Counted from the stretch's first letter, positions 43,741 to 53,613 are shown. The stretch: 64,000 nucleotides of DNA from Isoetes taiwanensis (GCA_021234155.1 JAJEKV010000008.1:16282006-16346005), one strand, 5' to 3'. The notes: generated from the sequence alone by a model not told the origin. Numbers and translations: made by a program.

Positions 43741-44805
43741 ATGTTGAGCGTCAAGAGGCCACTAAAAGAAGTTGAGATGATTGAAGATAGCGTTCCAACT
43801 GAAGGTATTTGTAAAAACACGTTTAACCACTCGAAAGCATATCAGTCTTAATATTTCATTCGGGATTTTAAACTATAATTATCTTCCTCTATATTGTATG
43901 GGCAAAAGATACCAAAACATTGATGCTTTTTTATCAATTTCTATCGCAAGAGTTTGATTCAAACTGCAAACTAGATGTATGCATGCCTGAGGTTCTATTC
44001 TACTCACCAAAATCATGCTAGCAGCAACTTATCTATCTAAAAGTTGTTGTTATTTTGTGTTGATTGGACCATGATTTATGCATCTTTGATTTGGTGGGTC
44101 TTGCAATGCAGTGAATCTAATTCTAGCTTTTCTAAGGTCAGATTCACAGAGGCTCTGATATCCTGTTTGCTTCAACATTGTTGCATCAAAACAATGCCTT
44201 TGAAATTTAGGACTACTACATGCATATTATTTAGCCTCCATTTTGTTGCATCAATTCAAACTACCTTTGCTTAACAAAATATACTCATCAAGAGCAATTA
44301 CCTAGAGCAGACGTGTTTGGTATTAGGGAAGTTAATTTTACTGAATGGATCTTTTATTTCTATTTTCTAAATGTTTGTTCCATGCTACCTTGGTGTGTCC
44401 AAAATTTGATTATGTTCTCTTGCATTAACTCAGTGCCAACTCATAACATTTTGTTGCTTCATCTTTTGTAGGTGATATCATCTATTGTTTTAGCATATCT
44501 GAGGTAAGATCATAAGGGACCTTTGTGGAGCTGAAAATCAGAGTCTGATTAGTTTGGCTTGCATTAACTCTGCGTATTTTCAATAGATAGTGATTTACAT
44601 TTAGAAAATTAATTTATTTTTCCTTGGGTAATCGAAAGTTGTGGATTCATATTTACTGTTATGTTCTCATCTTTTTTATCAGTGTAATAATGTTGAAGTT
44701 GCAAGAGCTGCAAAATAAGATGCACTATTAAACCATATATGCGCTATTTTCATGGATCAGATATTTACTGGTGTTCACATATTGGAAGGGCCAGTTCTAT
44801 TACAT
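43741..44805 (+). pseudogene. Three captured exons inside the Helitron
   Basis: Exon 43741-43804 encodes MLSVKRPLKEVEMIEDSVPT plus E and one base of the next codon, before GTATTT. The exon at 44472-44503, between TTTTGTAG and GTAAGATC, completes that codon (Gly) and gives DIIYCFSISE. The exon at 44683-44805, after CTTTTTTATCAG and before GTATC, reads CNNVEVARAAK, one TAA, then DALLNHICAIF and FTGVHILEGPVLLH in the same frame. Phases match across both junctions, so this is a genuine gene fragment. The parent protein is unknown to me; the TAA makes the copy non-functional. A further open segment (EIDAYVICYESKAGV, 45032-45075) may be another exon. Confidence 0.65.
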
Positions 44806-46506
44806 GTATCTTTGTGGATATTGGGTGATTTTGCTTAATTTCCTTAGATTGTAGTTGCAGAAACATTTAATCAGAAATAAAGATGGAAACAACTTCGATT
44901 ATGAAATATCATTCTGTCCAGCTATTTGCTTTTATATCCGCCCTAAGATCGTATAGCATTCTCATACTATATGCCTTCTATATGTGTATTCCCGGTGTAT
45001 GATAGAATATACATGGATTTTCATCTATCAAACATGCAGGAGAAATAGATGCCTATGTTATTTGCTACGAAAGCAAAGCAGGAGTTATTCACCATTTCAA
45101 TTTGCAAGCTCCATTACTTCCCTCTTTTTTTCTAGATTTCAACGAGCTCGGATTGTCAGTAGTTCTGTAGTGGTTCTGCGCCTGTAGTGGTTGTAGCTAG
45201 AAGTAATATTTGTTAGCAATTTTTAGATTGTTTGAGCCAAACAACTATTGTCTTCATATCCTTTCCACTACAATGCCAGGTTTTCCATGGTATATGAAAA
45301 CGATTATGGCAACTTCATCACACTATAGCTGTGCCCATTTTCGAAACAAGCACTACATGCTTTAAGGTCTTTCCTGACAAAAATCTTTGCCTTAGAATCC
45401 AAAATGATTCTCCTACAGTTTCAAATTGGCCTTCAATTGCAGTTTCGAGGGCAGAAAATTTGTATCTGTATAGTACCAAATGTCCATAGATACCATTTGC
45501 ATGTTAGCCTTCATCTTGCGTGATGCGAGGAAAAAGCTATAAAGCCAAAACTTTGTCTACACTCTCCTTATACCGAAGTGTAATAGCCTTCCATGAAACA
45601 ATCTTTTCTAGAGTCTGTACTTTTACAAGCCCTCCTCCACTGCAGTCTTTTTTTGTCTTGCATAAGTGCATGCTCAGCACAACAATATAAGTTTATGACC
45701 CGGGGAATTTTAATAGAAACATATTCTCCCACTCACGCTTTTTGGGGAACTAGGTCATGCATCTTTAGATTTGTAAAATGAAAAATCTATGCCTTATAAA
45801 ATGGTGGGAATGTCCATAAATCTACTAAATGCAAAATGTTAATGATTAAAACTAAGGCTTGCATGGTGGAGCATGAGTATGGTGCCTTCACCCATGGAAT
45901 CATACTTATATTCTACTTAATGGTGGATGTTAGATCCTTTTAGTCTAGATTTTTGTTTTGTTATGCTGGCACAAGCTTTCCAGTTGTTCTAAGTATTATA
46001 AAGAATAACATCGCGCGTGCATCTATTGGTAGAACAGAATCTCAGTTAGATACTCTGAGTGTGAATCCCTTAGTATAGTTATTTAAAACTCAATGATTTA
46101 GAGTTTTGTCTTCTTTAAGTTGCACATTACGAGATTGTTGTCATATAATATTACTATCTTTCATTTTTCATTGTTGCTTAATGTCTGCTTCTTCATATTA
46201 GAGATCTCTAGCAATGAAGGATTTTGTCGGAATAGATTTCACCCTCTCTTGCACCTGCATCAACAAAAAAAGCTCCAGGTTCACAATTATTGGCACACAC
46301 ACTCATGAACTGAGGTGTGTCTCTTAACTGCATTATGTCTACATCTAGCTTCTTTCCATTGGTGCTATTATTTACAGTGTTAGATTTCATGGTTACCAGA
46401 AATTTGAGACATAGAAATAGGAACCATGAACTTTCAAATAAACATGATATTTAGAACAGATATAGCTAGCTGCCTTCCTTCAGAAGGCCTTGAACAGATA
46501 TAATAG

Positions 46507-46661
46507 GTAGATGCCTTTCTCTAGAAGTCCTTATTTGGTTTGTTGCTATATTTCTTTCCTCATTGTGGATGTAGGCCTTTAAACATGCTTTAGAATGTAG
46601 ATACCTTTCTCTAGAAGTCTTTATTTGGTCTGTTGCTATATTTCCGTTCCTCATTGTGGAC
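46507..46661. repeat. 90-bp-period duplication inside the Helitron
   Basis: GTAGATGCCTTTCTCTAGAAG...CTCATTGTGGA at 46507-46570 recurs at 46597-46661 as GTAGATACCTTTCTCTAGAAG...CTCATTGTGGA. Confidence 0.7.
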
Positions 46662-47342
46662 ACAGTTCATTTAGAGGTTCATTTAGAGGTGTCAGGTCTT
46701 TATTTTTTTATTTGCAGAGGCAAAAGAGTAGTGTATGTTCTCAAATCTTCTGGGACATTGAATATGCATCACCGATATGTATACAACTGAGTAAGAAAAA
46801 GAAAAAGTAAGATCCAATTTCATAATCAAGGGCGCAATTAATTTAGCCTTTTCAAAGTCAAGAATGTAAAGCTCAACATACATTGCAATCGTAGGGGTGC
46901 ATAATTTTACCAAGCTTTATGAAGTGCAACACTGCCGGGCAAGAGCTTACTCTAAGGGGTACAATATTCTCTAGGGGCTAACAGCATATAAGTCCAATGT
47001 TATATGCAATCATTATACCATATATAGCAACAGAAGGATGCTCCTTTTACAAATACAATGTGAACATGCTCTGCATAGGAGCAATTATGATTTGCACATA
47101 TGCATTTGATAACTTGCATTTTGAAAATATAACTACTTTTAATTTTAAGCATTTTAATACAATCAATCCTTTATCATCAGAATAACCCTATTGCACCCCT
47201 ATAGTTTCAATCCATAAGAACTAATGCCATCACCATTAATCTCCAACTTCAGTACTATTAGTCCTTTAACATTACACCATCATACCACGCAAACAAAGAC
47301 AACACAACTACAAAACAACCACTTCTGCAAATCAGTACTAAA

Positions 47343-47370
47343 GCCCGGCAACGCCGGGCACTATAACTAG
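47343..47370 (+). terminator. Helitron 3' terminal hairpin and CTAG
   Basis: GCCCGGCAACGCCGGGC followed by ACTATAACTAG. This stem-loop is the known termination signal for Helitron rolling-circle transfer. Related hairpins end the H2 copies at 30748-30776 and 34486-34514. Confidence 0.85.
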
Positions 47371-48016
47371 TTACATTAAGATTGGACTCCCATCATTTAG
47401 TTGTGGCAGAGGCCTATTGCAATTTATACAAGCGGGCTATCTTATTTATTTCTGCTATAGTTTGTGATATTCTTTTGAGTTTTGTATACCAATTGAATTT
47501 CAAACTTTCTATATCGGTCTATGTATTTTCTATTATTATGATCTCTAAGCTCTTTTGCAGCTATTCTCAATCTCAATGACCAATCTACACACATTGATTT
47601 TTGTAAAATGGCATGAAAGCTTTTCTTAAGGAACTCTTGAAACTTTCCTATTCGCCATCCATCCCTTAGGTCAATGGCCTCTGTTTTTGCCATTGATGGC
47701 ATGTTGAGACAAAGAGTATGTAGACACTCTAGTTAGAGTTCCACCGTAGCAGGTGATTATTTTAGAATGCTGATAGTATATGCCTATCTAAGAAATGTGT
47801 GTTGAAATGTTTGTGGGGGCACATCATTGTGGGGCAGTGACAAGGAAGGATGGCCTTGATACATTTTATTGCAATGTTCCTTTAAATGGAGCGATGGTAT
47901 TGGCATTACAGTAGGGCAAAGTACCATTCACATCTTAGCACTCCATTTCGTCTGGTTTCGTCTAAGGCATGCTTAAATCTACAACATTCATTCAACTTAC
48001 AAACTCTCATCTACCC
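47371..48016 (+). mobile_element. H2 Helitron body in arm 2, 3' end deleted
   Basis: Continuation of the H2 body after the inserted Helitron. At 48012-48017 it jumps from CATCTACCCA straight to CATACTGTAATG of repeat P. Intact copies have about 86 bp in between, including the hairpin and CTAG, bounded by TACCCA on both sides. The deletion therefore used a 6-bp microhomology. Confidence 0.75.
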
Positions 48017-48274
48017 ACATACTGTAATGATAAAAGACTTGGCTAATAATATTGATACTGATCCACAATGTAACACGGTCATCCCACACCAATTCCTATA
48101 TAAAACAATGCCAGGAATATTCTGTTCATCGATGGCTCGCAGGTAAGGTAACGTTGAAAGAAAAAAAAAACCATAAACCCACATATGTAATGACAAAAGA
48201 CGTGGCTACAACATAACACAGTCATCTTACGGAAATAAGACAATCGTCATCCCACACGGTCACCTTATATAAGA
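48017..48274 (+). repeat. Promoter-like repeat P, copy truncated at right
   Basis: Contains AACACGGTCATCCCACACC, CTATATAAAACAATGCC, ATGGCTCGCAGGTAAGG, CCACACGGTCACCT and TATATAAG (48266-48273), then stops at the LINE fragment. Confidence 0.75.
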
Positions 48275-49025
48275 CTCACCACCATGGAGTCTCCAATAGG
48301 GTGTGGATAGAGGGGCATGGCCAGAAAAGATGTCTGACCGCCTCCCATGCTGCCAACAAGCCACGTAAAAATGGAGAAGCACTTGGAAAAGGCTGCAGAG
48401 TCTGAAATAAAGCCCAAGGTAGGACTGGTTTGACAGCCTTCTTGCCTAGAGGGATACAATGACCAAGAGCTTGCCTAACAAGGCGTGAACCAGGAGAGTC
48501 ATCCTCACCATTCAGGAGTCTCCAAATGAACTTTGAAATAAGCACTTTGCTCTCAAAGAAGAAGTCCATCATACATGCACCACCTGCCCCATTTGGAAGG
48601 ATGCACTTGACCAAGCCACCTTAATCACAAAGACACCTTCCTCAGCACGCCCAAATAAAGTTCCGAACTATTGCAATGAGCTCACGCACTTTGATCTGTG
48701 GGGCTAGCAGTAAGGATGCCATATAAACATGGGTACTACTAAGGACTGACTTGGCCACTGTAATGCGACCTGCAAGAGACAACTTAGCAGTGGACCACCA
48801 GAACAAGTGCTTCTCCAAACCCCTAATGATCTCCTCCCATGCAGCTCCCATAGTAAAATAGATGCCAACTGGAATCCCCAACAACTTGATGGCCTGTCCA
48901 TGCGCAAGTAATTTCCATGGATAATCGTGAACACATGCAGGAGCCAGATTATCCAAGACTATTGAGGATGTACAATCAAACAAGTTCAGAACAAGACTGG
49001 TTACAAATGCCCTCATCAAGTGTCA
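48275..49025 (-). pseudogene. L1-type LINE ORF2 fragment
   Basis: Minus strand 49019-48642 encodes AHGQAIKLLGIPVGI, WEEIIRGLEKHLFWW, KLSLAGRITVAKSVLSSTHVY and IVRNFIW, the segment after the RT catalytic core of plant L1 ORF2. 48614-48276 continues with a different frame (SKVLISKFIWRLLNGEDDSP...LGKKAVKPVLPWALF). No poly(A) tail remains at the 48275 side, so this is a fragment cut at both ends. Confidence 0.8.
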
Positions 49026-50716
49026 TATGCAAGATCACCAGTTCATATATATTCACCTGCTAAATGATTCTAGCCATCATCATCAAGCCTTTGCTTCCTC
49101 TTTTACATTTGTGCAGAACATGAGCTATCCTTACAGTCCATAAAGGGATTCTGATTTCATTCTAAATGAGTTTTTCTGTGTTTCCATAGCAGGTGCACCC
49201 TTGATCCATCTTTATTCATCCGTCTCAAGTAGTCCTGCAAGCCATTTTAGTCTCTTACTCTTGCGTTCACCTCCCAAAGGCATTCTGTACTTTAGCTTCA
49301 CCATCATAGCAGAGTTTCCCTCTCAGTTTGATCAAGTTAAGAACCACAACTTTTTTTTGTTTTGGTGAGTTGATGGCATCAGCACACTTGTCTCACTTCA
49401 TCTACTCATACACCATAATCACCATACATCTCATTATTGTCATTCCATCCTCACAACACATCATATTCTATCATTCACCCTTCATTTGCATCACATTTTC
49501 ACCATCTTCACAACCATTGTCCATATACACACTCCATTCATATCACACCACTATCATACTCACACTCGTCTCATCATATTTGCACTCTACTCCATATTCT
49601 CATTTGGAGGCATTGGCACATGTTGAAGACCCCTCCTTGCACTCATTTTTGGCATCTTATAGGTGAGGGTACCAGCCATTTTCTTGTTTTGGCGAGATGC
49701 TGCCCCCAAAGGGCAACATACTAACTATTGGTCTATGCATTAAGACTAGGTCAAGTTTTTCTGAAGGACTAGGTCAAAGTTTGAAAGATCTTGGTATGCA
49801 ACGTTGGTATGAAGGTCAAGGAAAGAATGCTTCAAAGTCAACTTGAAACCCTCAAGGTCAACTCTATAAGAGGTACTATATTTAGAGTCAAAAGTTTGGT
49901 CAAATCATGTTCTAGAAGACTCTGGGTTAAGAAGATTGGAAGATGCCCTTTGAAGTTTGGAAGATGAAGATTTGAAGACCCCTTTGCATATGGTTTCAAC
50001 ATCTGCCTATTTCCCATTCCAACCCACCTATGCATTCTTGTCTAGGCCATTTCCTACATTTTATACCCCCACCTTGTTTTACCCCCTTATTCCATCATAT
50101 TCTTTGCCATACTTCCACATTTATTCCTAGTCATGTCCTTTTCTTCATACGCCACCATTGAATGTCTATTTGGACTTGTTTGCCATCCTTTTCATTTACT
50201 CTCATATTGCTACCATTAACTATTTCTTTGTGCCATTCCCCATACAAATATCCTTAACCTACCCTTTCAAATTTTATCTATCATAATGGCCTAGCCTATT
50301 GTGCTTACACATATTCCTATGGAGCCTAGGTCCAAAACCAAAATATGCTTTGAAAAGATTCCATGCTCCTCCAGAAAACTATGATACTTCCCCATGGTCA
50401 AAATATTAGAGCCCTATCATTATTTCCTAAGGTGGCTTTTAATACCATGGTCGAAGTTTTTTAAAAGTCAAAATACAGCATATTCTCAGCATCAATTCTT
50501 AGAAATACAGGATCGTATCGCATCATTTCTGAAAAAATACGGCTGGAGAATCCTAAACTCCGGGAATCTGCTGAAATCACGCCAGAATCAAACCCTTAAG
50601 CTCTACAATCTATCTAAACTTGGACTCCCATCTATAAGGAATATATTAAGCCTAAACTTAAGGCCTAAGATGCCGGAACTGATAAATCACAGGCTATTTA
50701 CTGGGGTAATCATTTT
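49026..50716. other. No recognisable gene
   Basis: The plus-strand frame 49328-49666 is rich in S, T, H and I in C/A/T-rich low-complexity DNA and is unlikely to be coding. From about 50340 to 50715 the sequence is AT-rich with no known motif. Confidence 0.5.
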
Positions 50717-50990
50717 TAAAAAAACCATAAACCCACATATGTAATGACAAAGGACGTGGCTACAATGTAACATAGTCATCTTATGGAAATAAGACCAGTG
50801 TCATCCCACACGGTCACCTTATATAAGATCACGGTCACGGCGAAGTAGGAGAAGATGGCGAAGCAGGGTCTTGTATGTTTATTATGACAATGCTCATGTC
50901 CAATAGAGTAGACTATAGGAATAAGAAATGTCATGTCATTTTTTTTTTGGGCAAAATGTTAAAATGTTAATAGTACAATGCAAATGTTCA
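50717..50990 (+). repeat. Promoter-like repeat P, copy near gene A
   Basis: AACCATAAACCCACATATG, ATCCCACACGGTCACCT, TATATAAG (50820-50827), CACGGTCACGGCGAAGTAGG, GAAGATGGCGAAGCAGGGTC, then TTGTATGTTTATTATGAC and, past a poly-T run, GGGCAAAATGTTAA. Confidence 0.8.
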
Positions 50991-51038
50991 TCGATGCCTC
51001 ACAGTAAATGTTCATCGAGCTGGCGGTCCGCGAGCAGC

Positions 51039-51152
51039 GGTAAAGGCCGTTGAGGCCATTTTTCTGGCAGAAAAGGCCTGGCGGCGGCCCGCCAGGGCGC
51101 TCCGCCCGCCAGCCTTTTCCGCGTAAAAACTGGCTCAACAACGCTTTACCTT
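51039..51152. repeat. Foldback element Q, copy 3
   Basis: GGTAAAGGCCGTTGAGGCC...AAAAGGCCTGGCGGCGGC and the inverse arm ...CCTTTTCCGCGTAAAAAC...GCTTTACC surround a C/G-rich loop. The flanks AGAGGGCCACATTTCGGCAG and AGCTGGATGCCATGTCAGC match copy 1 inverted. Confidence 0.75.
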
Positions 51153-51224
51153 ACATAAAGGTAAAGAGGGCCACATTTCGGCAGTCAGCTGGATGCCATG
51201 TCAGCAAATTCTGGATGCCAAAGT

Positions 51225-51500
51225 TCATCAATGGCTCACAGGTAAGGTAACATTGAAAAAAAAAACCATAAACCCACATATGTAATGACAAAGGACGTGG
51301 CTACAACGTAACACGCTCACCTTACGGAAATAAGACCAGTGTCATCCCACACGGTCTTATATAAGACCACGGTCATGGCGAAGTAGGAGAAGATGGCGAA
51401 GCAGGGTCTTGTATGTTTATTATGACAATGCTCATGTCCAATAGAGTAAACTATAGGAATAAGAAATGCCATGTCATTTTTTTTTTTGGGCAAAATGTTA
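51225..51500 (+). repeat. Promoter-like repeat P, copy directly upstream of gene A
   Basis: CATCAATGGCTCACAGGTAAGG, CCATAAACCCACATATG, ACACGCTCACCTTACGG, ATCCCACACGGTC, TATATAAG (51358-51365), GGTCATGGCGAAGTAGGAG, AAGATGGCGAAGCAGGGTC. The P reading frame from ATGGCGAAGCAGG stops after about ten codons. Confidence 0.8.
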
Positions 51501-51514
51501 AAATGTTAATAGTA

Positions 51515-51750
51515 GAAGAAGAAGAAGAGATTTTAACGTCACGCCACAAGGCAGCGTTCTATCGGACATGTGACACTTTACAACACACCCAGATGGGCCC
51601 TGCCCCCACCACTTTACATTGCTGAAGTGGGTCCTTCCCCCACCAACTTTACATTGCATGGCCACTTTCACAACGAGGCGTTGAACCCGTGACCTTGGGT
51701 ATGGCAGTTTAACGTCTTTACAGTCTTTACAATGCCAATGTTCATCCATG
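51515..51750 (-). repeat. Possible tRNA-derived SINE
   Basis: On the minus strand TGCCATACCCAAGGTCACGG then GGTTCAACGCC looks like a tRNA B box (GGTTCRANNCC). Two near-copies of CAATGTAAAGT(T)GGTGGGGG follow, and the end is CTCTTCTTCTTCTTCTACT, a simple-repeat tail. The A box is not clear. Confidence 0.35.
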
Positions 51751-51828
51751 CCTCACATTTGAAGCCTCACATTTGAAGTTTGACGTTGAAAAAAAAATCC
51801 AGAATGCAATGGCGAAAGACGTCCTACA

Positions 51829-51882
51829 CGGTCATCTCACGCGGTCAACCCGCGGTCATCCCACACGGTCAGTCTATATAAG
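51829..51882 (+). promoter_or_regulatory. Promoter of Dof-like gene A: four CGGTCA motifs and a TATA box
   Basis: CGGTCA occurs at 51829, 51842, 51853 and 51866, spaced 13, 11 and 13 bp, and TATATAAG at 51875-51882, 34 bp before the ATG at 51909. A start site 25-35 bp after the TATA box would leave a very short leader, so the second in-frame ATG (51915) may be used. The dispersed P repeats carry the same motif/TATA/ATGGCGAAGCAGG arrangement. Confidence 0.65.
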
Positions 51883-51908
51883 ATCGTCATTTCACACCAA
51901 ACACCAAA

Positions 51909-52739
51909 ATGAAGATGGCGAAGCAGGGTGAAGCGCTTAAGAAGTGTAAAACGGCAAAGAGTGAAGGTGTTAAAAAGTCTAGAATAATGAAGAACACAAA
52001 AAAGAAGCTTGAACAGATAGAGAAGATAGAGGAATTCAGCTATTTGGAGCAAAAGAATAGGGCTAAGGTTGAGCTTCTCACTAAGTTGCAGAATATGGCC
52101 AAGTCCACAAAAGTTAAGATGATGGAGAAGTCTGAGGAATTCAGCTACTTGGAGCAAAACAAAGGTATGTTGTTTTTTGAGGAAGAAGTTGCCATGTTGG
52201 ATGACTTGTTGGCCCAAGAAAATTTCAATTCTCCATCACAAGAAGATGGGGATATCTACTACAGGCAAACTGTTGTAGGCTCTCAAACCCTTGAGGAATT
52301 GTTTGATGAAAACTTGCCAAGACTAGAGGAACATGGAGATATGCTTGACTTTGTCAACGTCAAGAAGCAAAAAGACGGGGATATCAATGAAGTAAATGCG
52401 ATGTTGGCAAACATTGAGTTGCCAAGCCTTCAAGAATTGTTTGATGAAGACTTGCCTCCGCTTTGTGAGGTAAGTCTAGAGGAACATAGGGACATGCTTG
52501 ACGTGGTCAATGTCACTCACGAAGTAGATGGCTTGTTGTCAAAGATAGACTTGCCTGTCCTTGAGGAATTGTTTGATGAAGACTTGCCAACATTTTGCGA
52601 TGCAAGACTAGAGCAATCAGGAGGCGCATCACAAGAAAATGATCATTTAGACATGCTTGACTTGATTAATGTCTCGGTCAACAATAAGAAGCTAAAGGAG
52701 GCAAGCGGGGATGATGATGAGACATGTTCTTTGGGATGA
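51909..52739 (+). CDS. Gene A, amino-terminal ORF: repeat-containing acidic protein
   Basis: An intact 276-residue frame. Residues 1-75 are lysine-rich with a nuclear-signal-like KKSRIMKNTKKK. EEFSYLEQ occurs at 41-48 and 76-83. Three repeats follow: L(E/Q)ELFDE(N/D)LP at 128-137, 174-183 and 218-227, each followed after 11 to 20 residues by DMLD(F/V/L)(V/I)NV (144-151, 195-202, 248-255). The second half is acidic, as in an activation domain. The Dof-like finger lies downstream, out of frame, so this is either a free-standing acidic protein or the broken first part of the gene. Gene B shares the repeat. Intactness of 831 bp in this decayed neighbourhood is notable. Confidence 0.65.
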   Translation: MKMAKQGEALKKCKTAKSEGVKKSRIMKNTKKKLEQIEKIEEFSYLEQKNRAKVELLTKLQNMAKSTKVKMMEKSEEFSYLEQNKGMLFFEEEVAMLDDLLAQENFNSPSQEDGDIYYRQTVVGSQTLEELFDENLPRLEEHGDMLDFVNVKKQKDGDINEVNAMLANIELPSLQELFDEDLPPLCEVSLEEHRDMLDVVNVTHEVDGLLSKIDLPVLEELFDEDLPTFCDARLEQSGGASQENDHLDMLDLINVSVNNKKLKEASGDDDETCSLG

Positions 52740-53027
52740 GTTTGATCCGCGTGTTGGCACAAAAATGAAGATAGGGATGACGAAGAAGCAAACACAAGAA
52801 GTAGCACATTCTTTGGGATGAGTTTGATGCCATGTTGGCACAAAAAGGTAATTGTGAACAAAGACAATAATATGTTTGATGGATGATGGCAAGTGAGGGG
52901 TGATGATGAGACATGTTCTTTGGGATGAGTTTGATGGCATGTTGGCACAAGCAGAAGATAGGGATGACGAAGAAGCAACACAAGAAGTAGCATGTTCTTT
53001 GGGATGAGTTTGATGCCACGTTGGCAA
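52721..53027 (+). repeat. Four degenerate copies of TTCTTTGGGATGAGTTTGAT within gene A
   Basis: Copies near 52727, 52809, 52915 and 52994, each followed by GC(C/G)(A/C)(T/C)GTTGGCA and usually by AAG...GAAGATAGGGATGACGAAGAAG. In one frame they read LWDEFDAMLAQ; gene B has LLWEEFNTLLAQ at the equivalent place (58263-58300), so this was protein-coding. The frame no longer connects to either side. Confidence 0.65.
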
Positions 53028-53109
53028 TGGCGAATTGCTAAACAAAGACAATCATATGTTTGTTGGACAGCAATACTTGCGTAAACACCGCCACAACAGT
53101 TGAATATGG

Positions 53110-53613
53110 TTGGGGGTGAATTTGATGCCTTATTGGCGGGAGGGCATTGTCGAGGAAAAGTCCATGGTCAATGCATCATTTGCAATTAGAAGTCAACAAG
53201 CTATGGCAATTGTATCGGGGAACCAATGGCATCAAAGGGGAGCAACAAGTGGCGCAGCTCCAAGGATGAAAAGCGGTAAGACGATCATGCCCAAGTATGA
53301 CCGCCCTCGGTGTTTCAAAAGAGTGACACCCGTTTCGACTATTTTGAGAATAAAAAGGCAAAGCAACCGAGGTATTATTGTAGGCACCGCGACTGGGGAT
53401 TTGGACCATCGGGGGCAACCGAGGCCATCTCAAGCTCTCGACCGCAATAAAAGATCCGAATGCCAATCCAAGATCGCGAATAAAAAGATCCGGGATGCCA
53501 ATCATAACTTGGCTTCGTACACACTCGACCACTTGTATGCGGTTATTGAAGATGCATGGTTGTTGGTCATAAGAGACTTGTGCCAGTTATTATATTGGAT
53601 AGCTGCCATTTGA
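53110..53613 (+). pseudogene. Gene A, 3' part with frameshifted Dof-like zinc finger
   Basis: At 53302-53396 the sequence reads RPRCFK and then, after a one-base frame change, SDTRFDYFENKKAKQPRYYC and RHRDW. A Dof finger is CPRC..S..TKF.YYNN....QPRYFC..C.RYW, binding DNA at AAAG. Here the first Cys is Arg (CGC) and the last Cys is also Arg (CGC), and the frame is broken. The upstream AAGTCAACAAGCTATGGCAA matches gene B (GTCAACAAGCTACATGGA). The 168-codon open frame is the non-Dof frame. I infer a Dof-type transcription factor gene that has lost function. Confidence 0.6.

Larger units (their letters stand above)
42737..47370 (+). mobile_element. Complete non-autonomous Helitron, 4634 bp
   Basis: Begins TCAACTCTTTTAATTTGGG after A (42736) and ends CACTATAACTAG before T (47371). 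A 7-bp stem GCCCGGC-AAC-GCCGGGC (47343-47359) lies 7 bp before the CTAG. Arm 1 has the uninterrupted site: seven A then TTGCATTAAG, against seven A, the element, then TTACATTAAG here. This fits insertion between A and T with no duplication, the Helitron hallmark. No Rep or helicase sequence is visible. It contains exon-like gene fragments at 43741-44805. Confidence 0.9.
41017..48274 (+). repeat. Large inverted repeat, arm 2 (split by a Helitron)
   Basis: Inverse complement of 37310-34195 by ordered landmarks. It is interrupted by the 4634-bp Helitron at 42737-47370; without it the arm is about 2.6 kb. It lacks the 246-bp LINE of arm 1 and an approximately 86-bp stretch with the H2 Helitron hairpin and CTAG end (see 48012-48017). 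Its right side is cut at TATATAAGAC by a LINE fragment. Confidence 0.85.

Noticed and set aside
49328-49666. 112-codon plus-strand ORF
   Set aside because: Low-complexity C/A/T-rich DNA giving S/H/T/I strings; no motif, no conserved start context.
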